Part shown: positions 1 through 10,400 of the stretch, piece by piece
How positions within the stretch are numbered: the stretch's first letter is position 1
Layout: each line of letters starts with the position of its first letter
Source of the DNA: Trichomonas vaginalis G3
Lineage: Eukaryota; Parabasalia; Trichomonadida; Trichomonadidae
Direction: 5' to 3'
Assembly: GCF_026262505.1 (NCBI RefSeq)
Contig: NC_067203.1
Location: 13,838,392-13,902,391 of the forward strand
DNA: 64,000 nucleotides
Notes under the pieces: generated by a model
What the model was told of the DNA's origin: nothing
The model's database searches: none
The model's input: only the letters and a program-made list of their open reading frames with translations
Translations under genes and position numbers: made by a program

Positions 1-1
1 T

Positions 2-271
2 GTTGCCGGTGGTGAAGAAAACCTCGTCAGAAACACTGTGAAGAGACTGGAGAATGCGTTGATTGGAACAGGCAAACTTCAGACACCTCTCTGCGATGAA
101 CTGAGTAATAATGAGCTGAAGAAACTCGCAAAAGAAGAAGTTTCGAAGAAATTAGTTAATGCGTATAAAATTTTGTTTGATTCTGTGATGGATGCAAGGA
201 ATGGATATTTGAATGGTGGAACTATATTCAAATATACACCTGAGCATATCAAAGAATCAATTTCTGTTTAA
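2..271 (+). CDS. C-terminal end of probable COG6 (conserved oligomeric Golgi complex subunit 6), partial
   Basis: An open frame enters from the left edge of the window and ends in TAA at 269-271, so only the last 89 residues are seen. The tail reads as a helical stretch with NGYLNGG, then IFKYTPEHIKES just before the stop. COG6 proteins are known to end in a similar way, with a NGY-type motif followed by a short 'hsPeqI' helix. COG6 belongs to the tethering complex that recycles Golgi enzymes within the Golgi. The GTG at 38 is an internal valine codon, not a start. The assignment rests on a short tail recalled from the family; another vesicle-tethering subunit remains possible. Confidence 0.5.
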   Translation, partial: VAGGEENLVRNTVKRLENALIGTGKLQTPLCDELSNNELKKLAKEEVSKKLVNAYKILFDSVMDARNGYLNGGTIFKYTPEHIKESISV

Positions 272-778
272 AAAAAAATTATAAATTTTCAATTACATTT
301 TTTTACCTTCAAATGAAATAATTTAGGGATTTTTAGTAACTTTTTAAAGGCATATTTGCTTAGCTTGCAAGGTTTGAGTTAATTTCATTTTATCTTTTTG
401 ATCAGAGTTATTCTTTTTGAAGGAAATCTTGAAAATACAACATGTATTCTATGCATATTGACAATTTTATTAGAAGGCATCATTTTTTGATTTTTTATCA
501 CTTTTTCAATTGATAAAAATAGTTCATCTAATATTTCCTTAGGAATTATAATTTTAAATGATATGTCAGTTTATTCTGCTATAATAGAGGTTCCTACACA
601 TGTAATCCTTATTATAAAATATCAAACAAATATCGTAATAATTGCGATTTAAATTACTTCACTTCATCTCATCCAAATGAGTGATAACATTTGACAAGAT
701 CGTTAGTGGAATTTTAAAGAGAAAATGGGGGCGAGCATCATAAGAAAAATTTTTCGAAAAATAGGGGGGGTTAGTATA
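272..778. other. AT-rich intergenic stretch
   Basis: No open frame, RNA gene or convincing repeat is visible between the COG6 tail and the gene remnant that follows. A short G-run lies near 761-770. Confidence 0.5.
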
Positions 779-1071
779 CTCATGAACTTTTACCTCTTTT
801 CGAAGTTTATTCCCAAAGTGACGATGAAAACGATAGAGAAACGGTTGCTATTTCAATGCTGAACATCGTTTCTCATTGCAAATCAATTGATTTCGAAGTT
901 GTGCTTAGAATTGCTGCTTCTTTGATAGATAGCTATGAAAAACTATGTGAAAACACTGCAAAGTGCGAAGCGGCTGCATATCAGTGTTGTGTCCTTTTAT
1001 CAAACCAACTTCAGAAAAATGATGAAAATTTAACGAGAATTATACGTTCTGTAGAAGAATACTTTGGCTAA
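779..1071 (+). pseudogene. Headless gene remnant, helical protein fragment
   Basis: A frame is open from just after a stop at 772-774 to TAA at 1069-1071, about 97 residues, but its first in-frame ATG is at 856, well inside the conserved-looking text. The upstream residues (HELLPLFEVYSQSDDENDRE) look like protein, not random AT-rich translation. The rest is amphipathic and Cys/Ala-rich (AAAYQCCVLLSNQLQ), resembling a helical-repeat or adaptor-type domain. No initiator motif lies upstream. I read it as the 3' remnant of a decayed gene; a small real protein starting at 856 is the alternative. The family is not recognised. Confidence 0.4.
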
Positions 1072-1278
1072 TTTATGCATATTATTGTTTGTAATACTAA
1101 ATATTGTGTTTATTCATGTTAAATCTAATTTTTGAATGGTAAAAAAAAATAGAATATAATGATGCTTGCATCGATTGCGCATCATACAGTAAATGTATTT
1201 GCTAATTGAAAACAAGACAAAATACTGAAAGAAAAGAATACAATTCGTATGAAAGTTTAATGAAAAAAATCTACATTT

Positions 1279-1533
1279 AATTCTAATAAGGAATCTATTA
1301 AGCCAATTATCCTCAAACCAGCTCCAAGTGCTCAAAATTTAGTTCAAACTCAAGATGATGATAACATAAATAAATTAATGGGAGAAAATCGATATCTTAA
1401 AGATCAAGTAAGGACGATTGAAAATATGATTGCAGAAAATAGAGTGTTCATGACAAATTATACCTTAAAATCCGCTAAAAAGATCCCCACTCAAAACGAA
1501 AGAAAGACGAAGAACTTAATAATCAATTTATAG
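1279..1533 (+). pseudogene. Coiled-coil gene remnant without a start
   Basis: A frame of 85 codons ends at TAG 1531-1533. It is in the same frame as the 779-1071 remnant, but stops lie between them. The text is protein-like: proline-rich IKPIILKPAPSAQNLVQ, then a heptad-like stretch (NKLMGENRYLKDQVRTIENM). There is no suitable ATG at the beginning. It may be a more decayed part of the same lost gene as the preceding fragment, or of a coiled-coil gene like the one at 4969-6743. No function is assigned. Confidence 0.35.
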
Positions 1534-2673
1534 AAGTGATTAAACCAACCCATTCATGAATAGAAAAAAGAATTCAGCAAGAGGTGTATCAACTAAAAAT
1601 TAAAAACTGAAAAGCCACTTTTTCTCACTTTTTCCCTCATTTTCGCCTGACATTTTATCGTATTTTTAATCCATTATATAATCTTTAATTAGTTGATAGC
1701 CTCCCGCCTGACATTTGACGCGGCAAATTAGAAAAGTGCAAAATTCTTATTACAAATGGGAATGTGAACTTTCATGCAGAAACATTCTTGAAAGAACTTT
1801 TTATTGGCTAAGAATGATTTTAGAATCAGAAAGTGTTTACAAGTCTTTAATAATAGTCCTTGAAATTGAATTTTTGAATTTCAATTTAGTGGCTGAATAG
1901 TATTTTCCTTTTATTAGTTCATACTCAGAAATAATTTACAATAATATTCACTTTACACCACATAAGATCCATCACAATTCCCAATATCTATCATCATAAT
2001 ATAAAAAAACATCGAGGCTATAATTTTGGCATACACCCTTCACGACATGGATTGTGTAAGTTGGATTTTTCCAAAAAAATAATTACTGAACAAATTGTAT
2101 ATTTGCCATAAATTATCTTGGTAATTTGATTAAGTCTTTGACAAAATAATGCCAAACATTTCTAATATAGTATTTTTAACTTGCTGGAAATGTTTTTATG
2201 CATAAACAAATTTTTATAATTCCAAATTCTAAATAATAAACAATATTTATCTACATAGGATGCTATCTTTAGAAAATATATTATTATAATCAGACTTTGT
2301 AGAATTGTTATTCCTTAATAGAGGGATATTATTTTCACTAAATATCAATGATCAAAGTTAATACTTATTCATTTCTATCTATTTATATGCATTATCCAAT
2401 ATATAAGCAGGTAGGTATTGAAGTATTAATGGAAATTTGATCTAAAGATCCAGAAAATTATGAGGTAATATATATGTACAACTGCATTATTAAGATGCTC
2501 TATGGATGAACATTAATCGTTGAAACAAGTTTAGCTTAGATATGATGGTTAGAGTTGATACACTTCTATTCAGCAAAATTTCATAGTATCCGTGGAGTAA
2601 CCGTTGATGAAAGAAACCATTATTAGAATATAGCTCTTCTTTTGAAAACGAAATTTATGTAAAAGTACGACAT
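1534..2673. other. Long intergenic stretch
   Basis: No gene is supported. Near 1582-1702, TATCAACTAA and its inverted copy TTAGTTGATA bracket a segment with two direct copies of CGCCTGACATTT, one inside and one just outside. This could be a relic of a small element, but the arms are only about 10 bp. Confidence 0.35.
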
Positions 2674-2854
2674 TTAAAATTTTTGGTTGATAAAAGTGTA
2701 ATTATTATACTAATGATTATTTTTAATTCTAATACCGAACAGCATTTGAATCAAACCTACCCCCTAAAAAATTTTTTGGTGGAAAATTATCAATTTAGGA
2801 GTATTGGAAAATTTTTGGTTGAAAAGTCTTTAACATCTCATTTTTTGGTTGATG
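2674..2854 (+). repeat. Four irregular copies of a TTTTTGGTTGA-like motif upstream of the ankyrin gene
   Basis: Copies of TTTTTGGTTGA or a close variant begin near 2678, 2772, 2812 and 2841. The last runs into the start codon of the DUF3447-ankyrin gene. Spacing is irregular, so this is not a simple tandem repeat. It may be a duplicated leader or promoter segment. Confidence 0.4.
2838..2848 (+). promoter_or_regulatory. Trichomonad initiator (Inr) for the ankyrin gene
   Basis: TCATTTTTT with the presumed +1 A at 2840 fits the TCA(+1)YTWYT initiator known from Trichomonas vaginalis. It leaves a leader of about 12 nt before the ATG at 2852 and supports that start over the TTG one codon upstream. 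Confidence 0.5.
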
Positions 2855-4645
2855 TCCAAGGGAGAAACTAACCAAACTCATTATGACAAATTGATGGAGA
2901 TTTTTGCAGGATATAATGATGTCTACAATGCTTTGTACAGGCTGAAAACAAATGACGAAGAAAAATTAAACGCAATTTACAAAAAAATCAAACAAAACCT
3001 GATTGACTCTTATCAAATTTCTCCTGGTGAAATTATCAATGATATATCCGAACTTTCAATTTATAACAACCGCTACATGAAGTCATATTTAGCGATTGCC
3101 AAACAAATTGTTGACGAATACCATCTAAATCAGGTCAACGAAATCAACAAAGTTTTTAATTACCTTTTCTACAAAGAATACAGTATTGTTTTAGATGAAA
3201 ACGGGGAAAATTTTTTTAACGATTTTGAAAATTCTCATTATTCATCTGATATTCACGAACAAAAGACACTTCACAGATCTATTATGGATGATGACAAAAT
3301 ATCATTGATAACCTTTACAGAAAGAGAAGAATTTGATAAAAGACAAAAATTAGATAGTGATTTATATCCAATTCCAGTAATTAATACGTTACTTGAATTA
3401 TGTTGTTATCATGGATCCGTTGATTGTTTTAAGATCTTAAGAACGAAATTTCAATCAATAATCACTTCAGATTGTCTTAGATATTCATTTTTGGGTGGAA
3501 ATCCAGACATTATGAATGAATGCTTGAAAGTACAAAAACCAGATTATGAATGCATGAAATATGCAATTATATCACACAATATTGATTTTGTCACGTTTTT
3601 GATGAATGAACACAACATAAAAATTAATTTAGAATTGTGCTCTCAATACAATAATCTCCAATCATTTTTAGTTTATTTGGACCAAACAAATGATATCAAC
3701 ACATGTTTTGTTTATTCTCCGAATTTCCATCTTTCATCACTTTTAGAATATCTTATTTCTAAAGGCGCAGATATCAATGCTAAAAACGAAGAAGGATGTA
3801 CCCCTCTTCATTATGCAGCCAAGAATAATAACAAAGAAACAGCAGAAATCCTTATTTCAAATGGCGCAGATATCAATGCTAAAAACGAAGATGGATGTAT
3901 CCCTCTTCATTATGCAGCCAGAAATAATAGCAAAGAAACAGCAGAAATCCTTATTTCAAATGGAGCAGATATCAATGCTAAAGACAAAGAAGGATTTACC
4001 CCTCTTCATTATGCAGCCACGTTTAATAACAAAGAAACTGCAGAATTTCTTATTTCAAATGGAGCAGATATCAATGCTAAAAACGAAGAAGGACGTATCC
4101 CTCTTCATTATGCAGCCAGAAATAATAGCAAAGAAACAGCAGAAATCCTTATTTCAAATGGAGCAGATATCAATGCTAAAGACATAGATGGATCTACCCC
4201 TCTTCATTGGGCAGCCACGTTTAATAACAAAGAAACTGCAGAATTTCTTATTTCAAATGGAGCAGATATCAATGCTAAAGACAAAGATGGATTTACCCTT
4301 CTTCATGATGCAGCCACGTTTAATAACAAAGAAACAGCAGAATTTCTTATTTCAAATGGAGCAGATATCAATGCTAAAGACAAAGATGGATTTACCCCTC
4401 TTCATTATGCAGCTAGGTATAATAACAAAGAAATGGTAGAAATTCTTATTTCAAATGGCGCAGATATCAATACTAAAACTAAAGATGGATTTACCCCTCT
4501 TCATTATGCAGCCAGAAATAATAGCAAAGAAATGGTAGAAATTCTTATTTCAAATGGCGCAGATATCAATGCTAAAGACAAAGATGGATGTACCCCTCAT
4601 CAAATAACAACCAGGAATAATAGCAATATTTACTTTGATTTTTGA
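2852..4645 (+). CDS. DUF3447-ankyrin repeat protein
   Basis: A 597-residue member of the large trichomonad DUF3447/ankyrin family. The first ~110 residues form the family head (ALYRLKTNDEEKL, then YNNRYMKSYLAIAKQ). The DUF3447 core follows around residues 190-290, with LLELCCYHGSVDCFKIL, SFLGGNPDIMNECLK and AIISHNIDFVTFLMNE. From about residue 300 there are near-identical 33-residue ankyrin repeats (GADINAKDKDGFTPLHYAA). The encoding 99-nt units are very alike, a sign of recent expansion or homogenisation. The last repeat breaks off (TPHQITTRNNSNIYFDF) and the TGA lies in the left arm of an inverted repeat, so the original C-terminus was probably lost to an insertion. Ankyrin arrays usually bind proteins; the partner is unknown. 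Confidence 0.9.
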   Translation: MSKGETNQTHYDKLMEIFAGYNDVYNALYRLKTNDEEKLNAIYKKIKQNLIDSYQISPGEIINDISELSIYNNRYMKSYLAIAKQIVDEYHLNQVNEINKVFNYLFYKEYSIVLDENGENFFNDFENSHYSSDIHEQKTLHRSIMDDDKISLITFTEREEFDKRQKLDSDLYPIPVINTLLELCCYHGSVDCFKILRTKFQSIITSDCLRYSFLGGNPDIMNECLKVQKPDYECMKYAIISHNIDFVTFLMNEHNIKINLELCSQYNNLQSFLVYLDQTNDINTCFVYSPNFHLSSLLEYLISKGADINAKNEEGCTPLHYAAKNNNKETAEILISNGADINAKNEDGCIPLHYAARNNSKETAEILISNGADINAKDKEGFTPLHYAATFNNKETAEFLISNGADINAKNEEGRIPLHYAARNNSKETAEILISNGADINAKDIDGSTPLHWAATFNNKETAEFLISNGADINAKDKDGFTLLHDAATFNNKETAEFLISNGADINAKDKDGFTPLHYAARYNNKEMVEILISNGADINTKTKDGFTPLHYAARNNSKEMVEILISNGADINAKDKDGCTPHQITTRNNSNIYFDF

Positions 4646-4745
4646 GAAGTTTACGGTGTCATGAAAAAAAATTCAAAGGCCTGGCGTTACGAAAAGCGTG
4701 ACACCGTAAATTTCTCAAAAATATATGTAAACTTCTCAAAAATAA
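4638..4745. repeat. Inverted repeat at the 3' end of the ankyrin gene
   Basis: The arms 4638-4663 and 4697-4722 are 26 nt each with two mismatches (core GAGAAGTTTACGGTGTCA against its inverted form). They are separated by 33 nt. A third partial copy of the right arm, ACTTCTCAAAAAT, lies at about 4731-4743. The ankyrin stop codon TGA 4643-4645 sits inside the left arm. It may be a mobile-element end or an RNA hairpin; no target-site duplication was found. Confidence 0.6.
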
Positions 4746-4867
4746 ACAGTTTCATATTAAAAATGAATAGTTTACGTCATAATGCCTCGTGAATCCAACT
4801 TTGAACTTTGCATCTGCAATGCAAAGAAATATGATTTTTGATATTTTATTCGATAACTCTAAAGAAT

Positions 4868-4907
4868 AATTTTGCAAATTATCTCAGACTTTTCAGAGGA
4901 TTGAGTG
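4868..4907 (+). repeat. 40-bp dispersed repeat, copy 1
   Basis: This 40-nt segment, with core TCAGACTTTTCAGAGGATTG, recurs inverted at 63634-63673 with one mismatch. The flanks do not match. In the second copy it forms one arm of a hairpin. It is probably the end of a small repetitive element. Confidence 0.65.
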
Positions 4908-4968
4908 ACAAAATAATAGGTTTATAACAAATAATACGTTTATAACAAATAAGTATATTAGGATGTAT

Positions 4969-6743
4969 TCATTTAGAAAATTTTGTGTTTTCTTGAAGGA
5001 TCTTTCGTGAAATTTTCACATTCTTCTCTAACTTCTCAATTTCTTTATCTAAATCACTTACATTAGAGTTACTCTCGAATTCAAATGAATTGGATGAATA
5101 ACATGATGATGAGTCAAGAATATGAACATTTTTATGTTTTTTGTATGAAATATGTTCTTTATAATCTTGGTTTTCTTTGGTACTTTTAGATGATTTGTGA
5201 TGATAAGTTGTGCTTTCTTCATGACAGTCACGATGTTTCTTTCGGAAATCTTCAATTTGTTTTTGGAGTTTGCAAATAAACTTTTTAGATTGACAAAGTT
5301 CGTATTTAAGTTTGGATACTTTGTTTGTCAAGTTTTCAATTGTTTCTTTCGAATTAGATTGAGAATCACGACGCATCTGCTTTAACAAGATAGTGTTTTC
5401 TTCCATCTGTTCTTGAACACTTTGTTTGGATTGCTCAAGTAAAGATCTGAGTTCTTTGTTTTCTTGAATAACATTATCAAATTCTTTTTGCAAGCGTTCA
5501 ACTTGATTTGTTAAAAATCGTGATTTTTCTTGCTCTTTAAAGAGTGAAGATGATGTACTGTTGTATAACCGTTGAAGATCGGAAATTTCATATCGCGTTT
5601 GCTTTTCAGAACTGATTGCATCTTCTGATTTGACTGAAAATTGTTCGATCTTGGATTTGAGGATAGAAATTTTAGATTCTTTCTTACTCAGTTTTTGAAG
5701 AAGATCGTCTTCTTAGCACGAAGAGATGAATTTTCGGATTCTAACGACTTAAGATTGATATTGTTTTCTCGTTCATTCTTTTGGAACTTATTCCTTAAAC
5801 GTTGGAGTTCAACGCTCTCTGTATCTTTATTGCCAAATTGTTGATGAAAATCATTAAGTTGACGTTGCAGATCTGAAACTTTCTGGACAAGAGCTTCATG
5901 AGTTTCTTCGAAATCATTGCTTGAGATCTTTGTGCGTTTAGTTTTTGTTTGTAACTCTGTTTCAAGATTGTTAATCTTTTCATACATTTTGGATTGTTCA
6001 ATGTTGAATGTTTTAATGTTTTTAATTGATGAATCACGTTCTTCAATGAGTTGCTTGATCCATTTAATGAACTCATTCGTATCTTGTGGTGAATCTGGAA
6101 ATGCATTATGAATCATTCTCAGTGAGTCTGATGACATACTTGACTGGTTTCGAAGAACAACATCATTGAATATCATGCATACTGCTAAAAGAGAATAGAC
6201 TTCTTTGAATGCATTCTTTAATGAATTGACATTTTTACTCTTGAATGCATCTTTTGCAATGATATCAAGTTCCGACAATCTTTCATCTATGCTATCGATT
6301 TGAATACTATAGTATTTGTAGTCGTTTAAATGGTTTGAATTAGATACGTTATCGAATCCGTTTTCTTGCAAAAAAACGCGAGTTCGTGATGCTTGTTCTT
6401 TAAGAAATGCTTTGTGTACGGATGTGAATGTTTGTTTGCCGTTTTCGCTGATTAAAAATAGACTGGCAAGTTCAACGTTGTGTGTAATTGCTTCAAGTAA
6501 TGTTACATGGCTAATTAAGTATGATGCAAGACGTTCTGTTATTCCGCTTGAAGATTTGGTTCTTAGTAGAGCAAGAATAAATGATTTCAAGTGTGAAATT
6601 GAGTTTGGATGTTTTTGTAATTGTGAAAAAATTGTAACTAAATCTGGATTCGATGTATCAATCTCTCTTGATAATAAATCCATGAAATCGGTTTCTTCAT
6701 TTGATTCACTACTAGATTCTTTGATATTTGGATACAAAGACAT
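4969..6743 (-). pseudogene. Long coiled-coil protein gene with a frameshift
   Basis: Two minus-strand frames belong to one gene. The first, from ATG 6743, gives 351 residues. It has a helical N-terminal half (SREIDTSNPDLVTIFSQL, LLAVCMIFNDVVLRNQ), then coiled coil, and ends at 5688 in an out-of-character tail (TIFFKN). The second frame opens at 5712 and continues the coiled coil without a Met (DDLLQKLSKKESKISILK) to the stop at 4969, ending in a Ser/Asn-rich segment and a last heptad helix. The frames overlap at 5688-5712 around AAGAAGACGATC, where a single-base change would explain the switch. The whole would be about 590 residues. The break may be real decay or an assembly error. The family is not recognised; structural or cytoskeletal roles are typical of such proteins. 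Confidence 0.65.
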
Positions 6744-6925
6744 GCTTGAAATCCCTAAACGTCTTTTTTACCATAAATGAATCTTATGATTATTAGAATA
6801 TATGTCAATAGTCCATCAAATTTTGTCCATAGATATACTCGTTATTCTCATGTTTTGATGTAAAATATTGTGAAATCAAAAATAAATCATGAATTTCGAC
6901 GAATAAATAGTTATCCGAACAATTA

Positions 6926-7446
6926 AGGGTGGCTTCCGACCAAATTGTCACTTTTTAGCCCAAGTGAGAAAATTTCGTAATTTATAACCAAGTTTTTTAA
7001 AATCTATATTTAATAAAGATTCTATTTTTCTTATTAAATTTCAAAAATGAGGGGGTTCGGAATCGTCCACAAATTGCCGAAAGGGTTTTTGCCAGTTTTG
7101 AATCCGCTTATTTTTATCGACCAAAATTATAATAAATATAATTTTCGATAAGTATTCTACCCAAATGATTCTTCAAAAAATTATTTTTCGGATTTTATTC
7201 TGTAAAAAAACGTTACAGAAAACGCCTAGAAAATTTCGAATTTTCCCTAAAAAATTCAGTGCAGGTCGATTTAAGAGATTTTTCAAAAATAATCATATCA
7301 GTAGATAGGGTATAATATAGAGAAGCTTTATGAATAACTTAAAATCCGGGAAACTCAATATTCAACGAGAAAAACGCTTAACGAATCTCACTTTTGGTGT
7401 AAACATCACAAAAAATTGAGAGGGCTTTCTGGTCGGAAGCCTCCCT
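6926..7446. mobile_element. MITE-like element with terminal inverted repeats, ~520 bp
   Basis: AGGGTGGCTTCCGACC at 6926 is matched in inverted form at 7431-7446 with one mismatch. Similarity extends weakly inward for another ~50 bp (CCAAGTGAGA and its partner). The ends are flanked by TA, or by TTAA if the element is taken as 6927-7445; both fit the sequence. The interior has no coding frame, so it would be a non-autonomous DNA element. Its right end lies about 30 bp before the initiator of the E1 gene. Confidence 0.6.
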
Positions 7447-7477
7447 TAATTCAATTCCTATCGATAGGATTTTTTTT

Positions 7478-7490
7478 TCAAATTCATCTG
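7478..7490 (+). promoter_or_regulatory. Initiator of the E1 gene
   Basis: TCAAATTCATCTG immediately precedes ATG 7491 and approximates the trichomonad Inr (TCA with a following TTCAT). It implies a leader of about 10 nt and argues against the upstream in-frame ATG at 7416, which falls inside the right terminal repeat region of the neighbouring element. Confidence 0.45.
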
Positions 7491-10400
7491 ATGACTGAAG
7501 AAGTCGATACTAACTTATACAGTCGCCAGATTTATGCATTAGGTCTCGAAGCGATTAAAAAGATGTCTCATGCATCTGTTCTTATCGCTGGAATGGGTGG
7601 TTTAGGTGTTGAAATCGCAAAAAATATCATTCTTATGGGTGTTAAAAATGTAACAATTCAAGATACAAAGAACACAACACTTGAAGATATCGCATCTCAA
7701 TTCTACTTAACAGAAAGTGACATCGGAAAGAATAGAGCTGAATCTTCATTCAAAAAGCTTGCAGAACTTAACCAGCATGTTTCTGTATCATTAGCAACAT
7801 GCGAACTAACAAACGACTTCATTTCTAAGTTCGACACCATTGTTTTAACAGATTTATATCCATTTTCAAAATTACTTGAAATTTCCGACTTTTGCCACCA
7901 GAAAAACATCAAACTTATCATTACACAAGTTTCAGGACTTTTCGGCTACGTTTTCAACGACTTTGGCGAAAAATTCTATGTTTCAGAGCCAAAGGATGAA
8001 ATTCCAGAGAGATTTTTGATTGAAAACATCACACAAGACAAAGATGGTATCGTTACAACATCAGATTATACACGCCATGGCTTATACGAAGGAGATACAG
8101 TCAAATTCGAAGAAGTCGAAGGCATGGAAGAAGTAAATGACAAACTCTTTACAGTTAAGCCCATTAACCCCTACAAATTCTCTATTGGCGATACTTCTGG
8201 CTTCCATCCTTACAAAAACACCGGAAGTGGCGGATACTGCTGCCAAGTTAACCTCCCGATTACCATGGACTTCCCATCACTCAGAGACAGCCTCAAAGCG
8301 CCAGAAGTCAACTTGACAGATTTGGTATTTTTCGGTCGTGAGAATGAAGTCATCTCCTGCTTCATTGCCTTATCAAAATACATCGACGAGAGCAAGGAAG
8401 GACCAATTGACACAGCGAAATTTACAGAACTTGCCAAGAAAGTTGCAAATGAATATCATTTCTGCGAAGAAATCAGCAACGACGTTCTTTCCACATTCAC
8501 TTACCAAGCAAAGACAGTTATCACTCCAATGTGTGCTGTTTTTGGTGGTATTGTCGGTCAAGAAGTTTTCAAATCAATATCTTCGAAATTTACACCGATC
8601 AAATCATACTATGCGATTTCTTACATCGAATCTACAGTCAAAGACGTCAAATACGAACCTCTTAACGACAGATTCGACACTTATCGCAAGATATTCGGCA
8701 ATTCTCTCCAAGACAAGATGATGAACCTCAAATACTTCATGATTGGCGCCGGCGCCCTCGGCTGCGAGATTCTCAAGAACTGGGCGATGATGGGAGTCTT
8801 TTCCGGACAAAATGGTCACCTCACAATTACCGATATGGACACAATTGAGCTTTCCAACCTTTCCAGGCAGTTACTATTCAGGGACAGAGACATTGGCCAC
8901 CTCAAATCTCTCACTGCCGCCGAAGCCGTCAAACAGATGTCTCCAAAGATGAAAATCACCGCACAATCGAACAAACTCACTGAAGAAACACGTAACATTT
9001 ACAACGACGAGTTCTATGAGAGTTTGGACGGTGTTTGCAATGCTTTGGACAATGTCAAGACAAGACAATACTCCGATGATCTCTGTGTGTACTACAACAA
9101 GCCATTACTTGAGTCAGGAACACTCGGATCGAAGGCAAATGCGCAGATCATCATTCCAGGAATGACACAGAGTTACACAGATACAGCAGATGCAGAAGAA
9201 AAATCAATTCCTCAATGCACGTTGCATAACTTCCCATCGGAAATCAACCATTGCTGCGAATGGGCAAGAGACATCTTCGGTGGATGGATGGAACATAATC
9301 CAGAGACAATAAACAAGTTCATCAAAGATCCAAAGAAATTCATCGAAGAACAAAAATTGATCGGTTTGGAAGAATTGGAAAATAACCTTCAAAAAGTGAC
9401 AAAACTGATTAAAAACCGCCCGAAGAATTTCAAGCAATGTCTTGAGAAAGGACTTAAGAAGTACCAAGAACTGTTTGTCTGGAGAATCAACAAGATCCTC
9501 AAGGATTTCCCTGTAGATTCCCTCGATGAAAACGGCCAGCCATTCTGGAGAGGTTCTAAAAGAGCTCCCTCACCTTTGTCTTTCAATATTGAGAGTGAGA
9601 ACGATTATTTGTTCGTTACTTCATTTGCTAAGATCTTTGCACGCATCAATTCTGTTGAAATACCAAAGACAGAAGCAGAAATCAAGGAGATATTGAAGAC
9701 AATTCCTGTTCCTGAGAAAAGAGTTAAATGCTGTTTCGAAGGATCGATTCCATTGGATGATTTGATCAATCTCAGTGAGAGATACGCAAAAGAACAGAAC
9801 ATGGTGAAACCAGAGTCATTCGAGAAGGATGATGACTCTAATTCACACATTGATTTCATTTCTGCTGCTGCAAACTTGAGAGCAACAAACTACAGAATTA
9901 AAAATGAATCTAAACTCGAAATCAAGAGAATTGCAGGAAAAATCATTCCAGCAATTGCTACAACAACAGCAATGATTTGTGGTTTCGTCTGTCTAGAGAT
10001 GTACAAAGTTCATTCTCGTGAAAATAGAAAGATCGAAGATTTCAGATCGATGTTCATCAATTTGTCAACAAATCATTACGCTGGAGCTTTCCCTGCTGAT
10101 GCAACGAAATCGAAACTTCCAAATGGAATGGAGATAACGAAATGGAATAAGTTCAAGATTGAAAACATGACAATCGAAAACTTCATCAATTACTGCCAAG
10201 AAAAGTTTGGATTGCATGTTACAATGATCAATGTACACAATAAGACATTGTATTTCGAACCAATACAGAAGAAATACAACAAGATTATTTTGCAGAAGTT
10301 GAAGAAACAAGGAAAGGATCCAGAATTAGAGTACCAAACACAACTGAAAGAACAAAATGCAATAAAGGCTATGACTTTGATCGACGCAATTAAATCAATT

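Noticed and set aside
3777-4439. Two + strand frames inside the first ankyrin array
   Set aside because: Same cause: shifted reading of the 99-nt units.
7416-7490. Upstream ATG of the E1 gene as the true start
   Set aside because: The extra 25 residues overlap the inverted-repeat end of the neighbouring element and are not E1-like; an initiator sits just before 7491.
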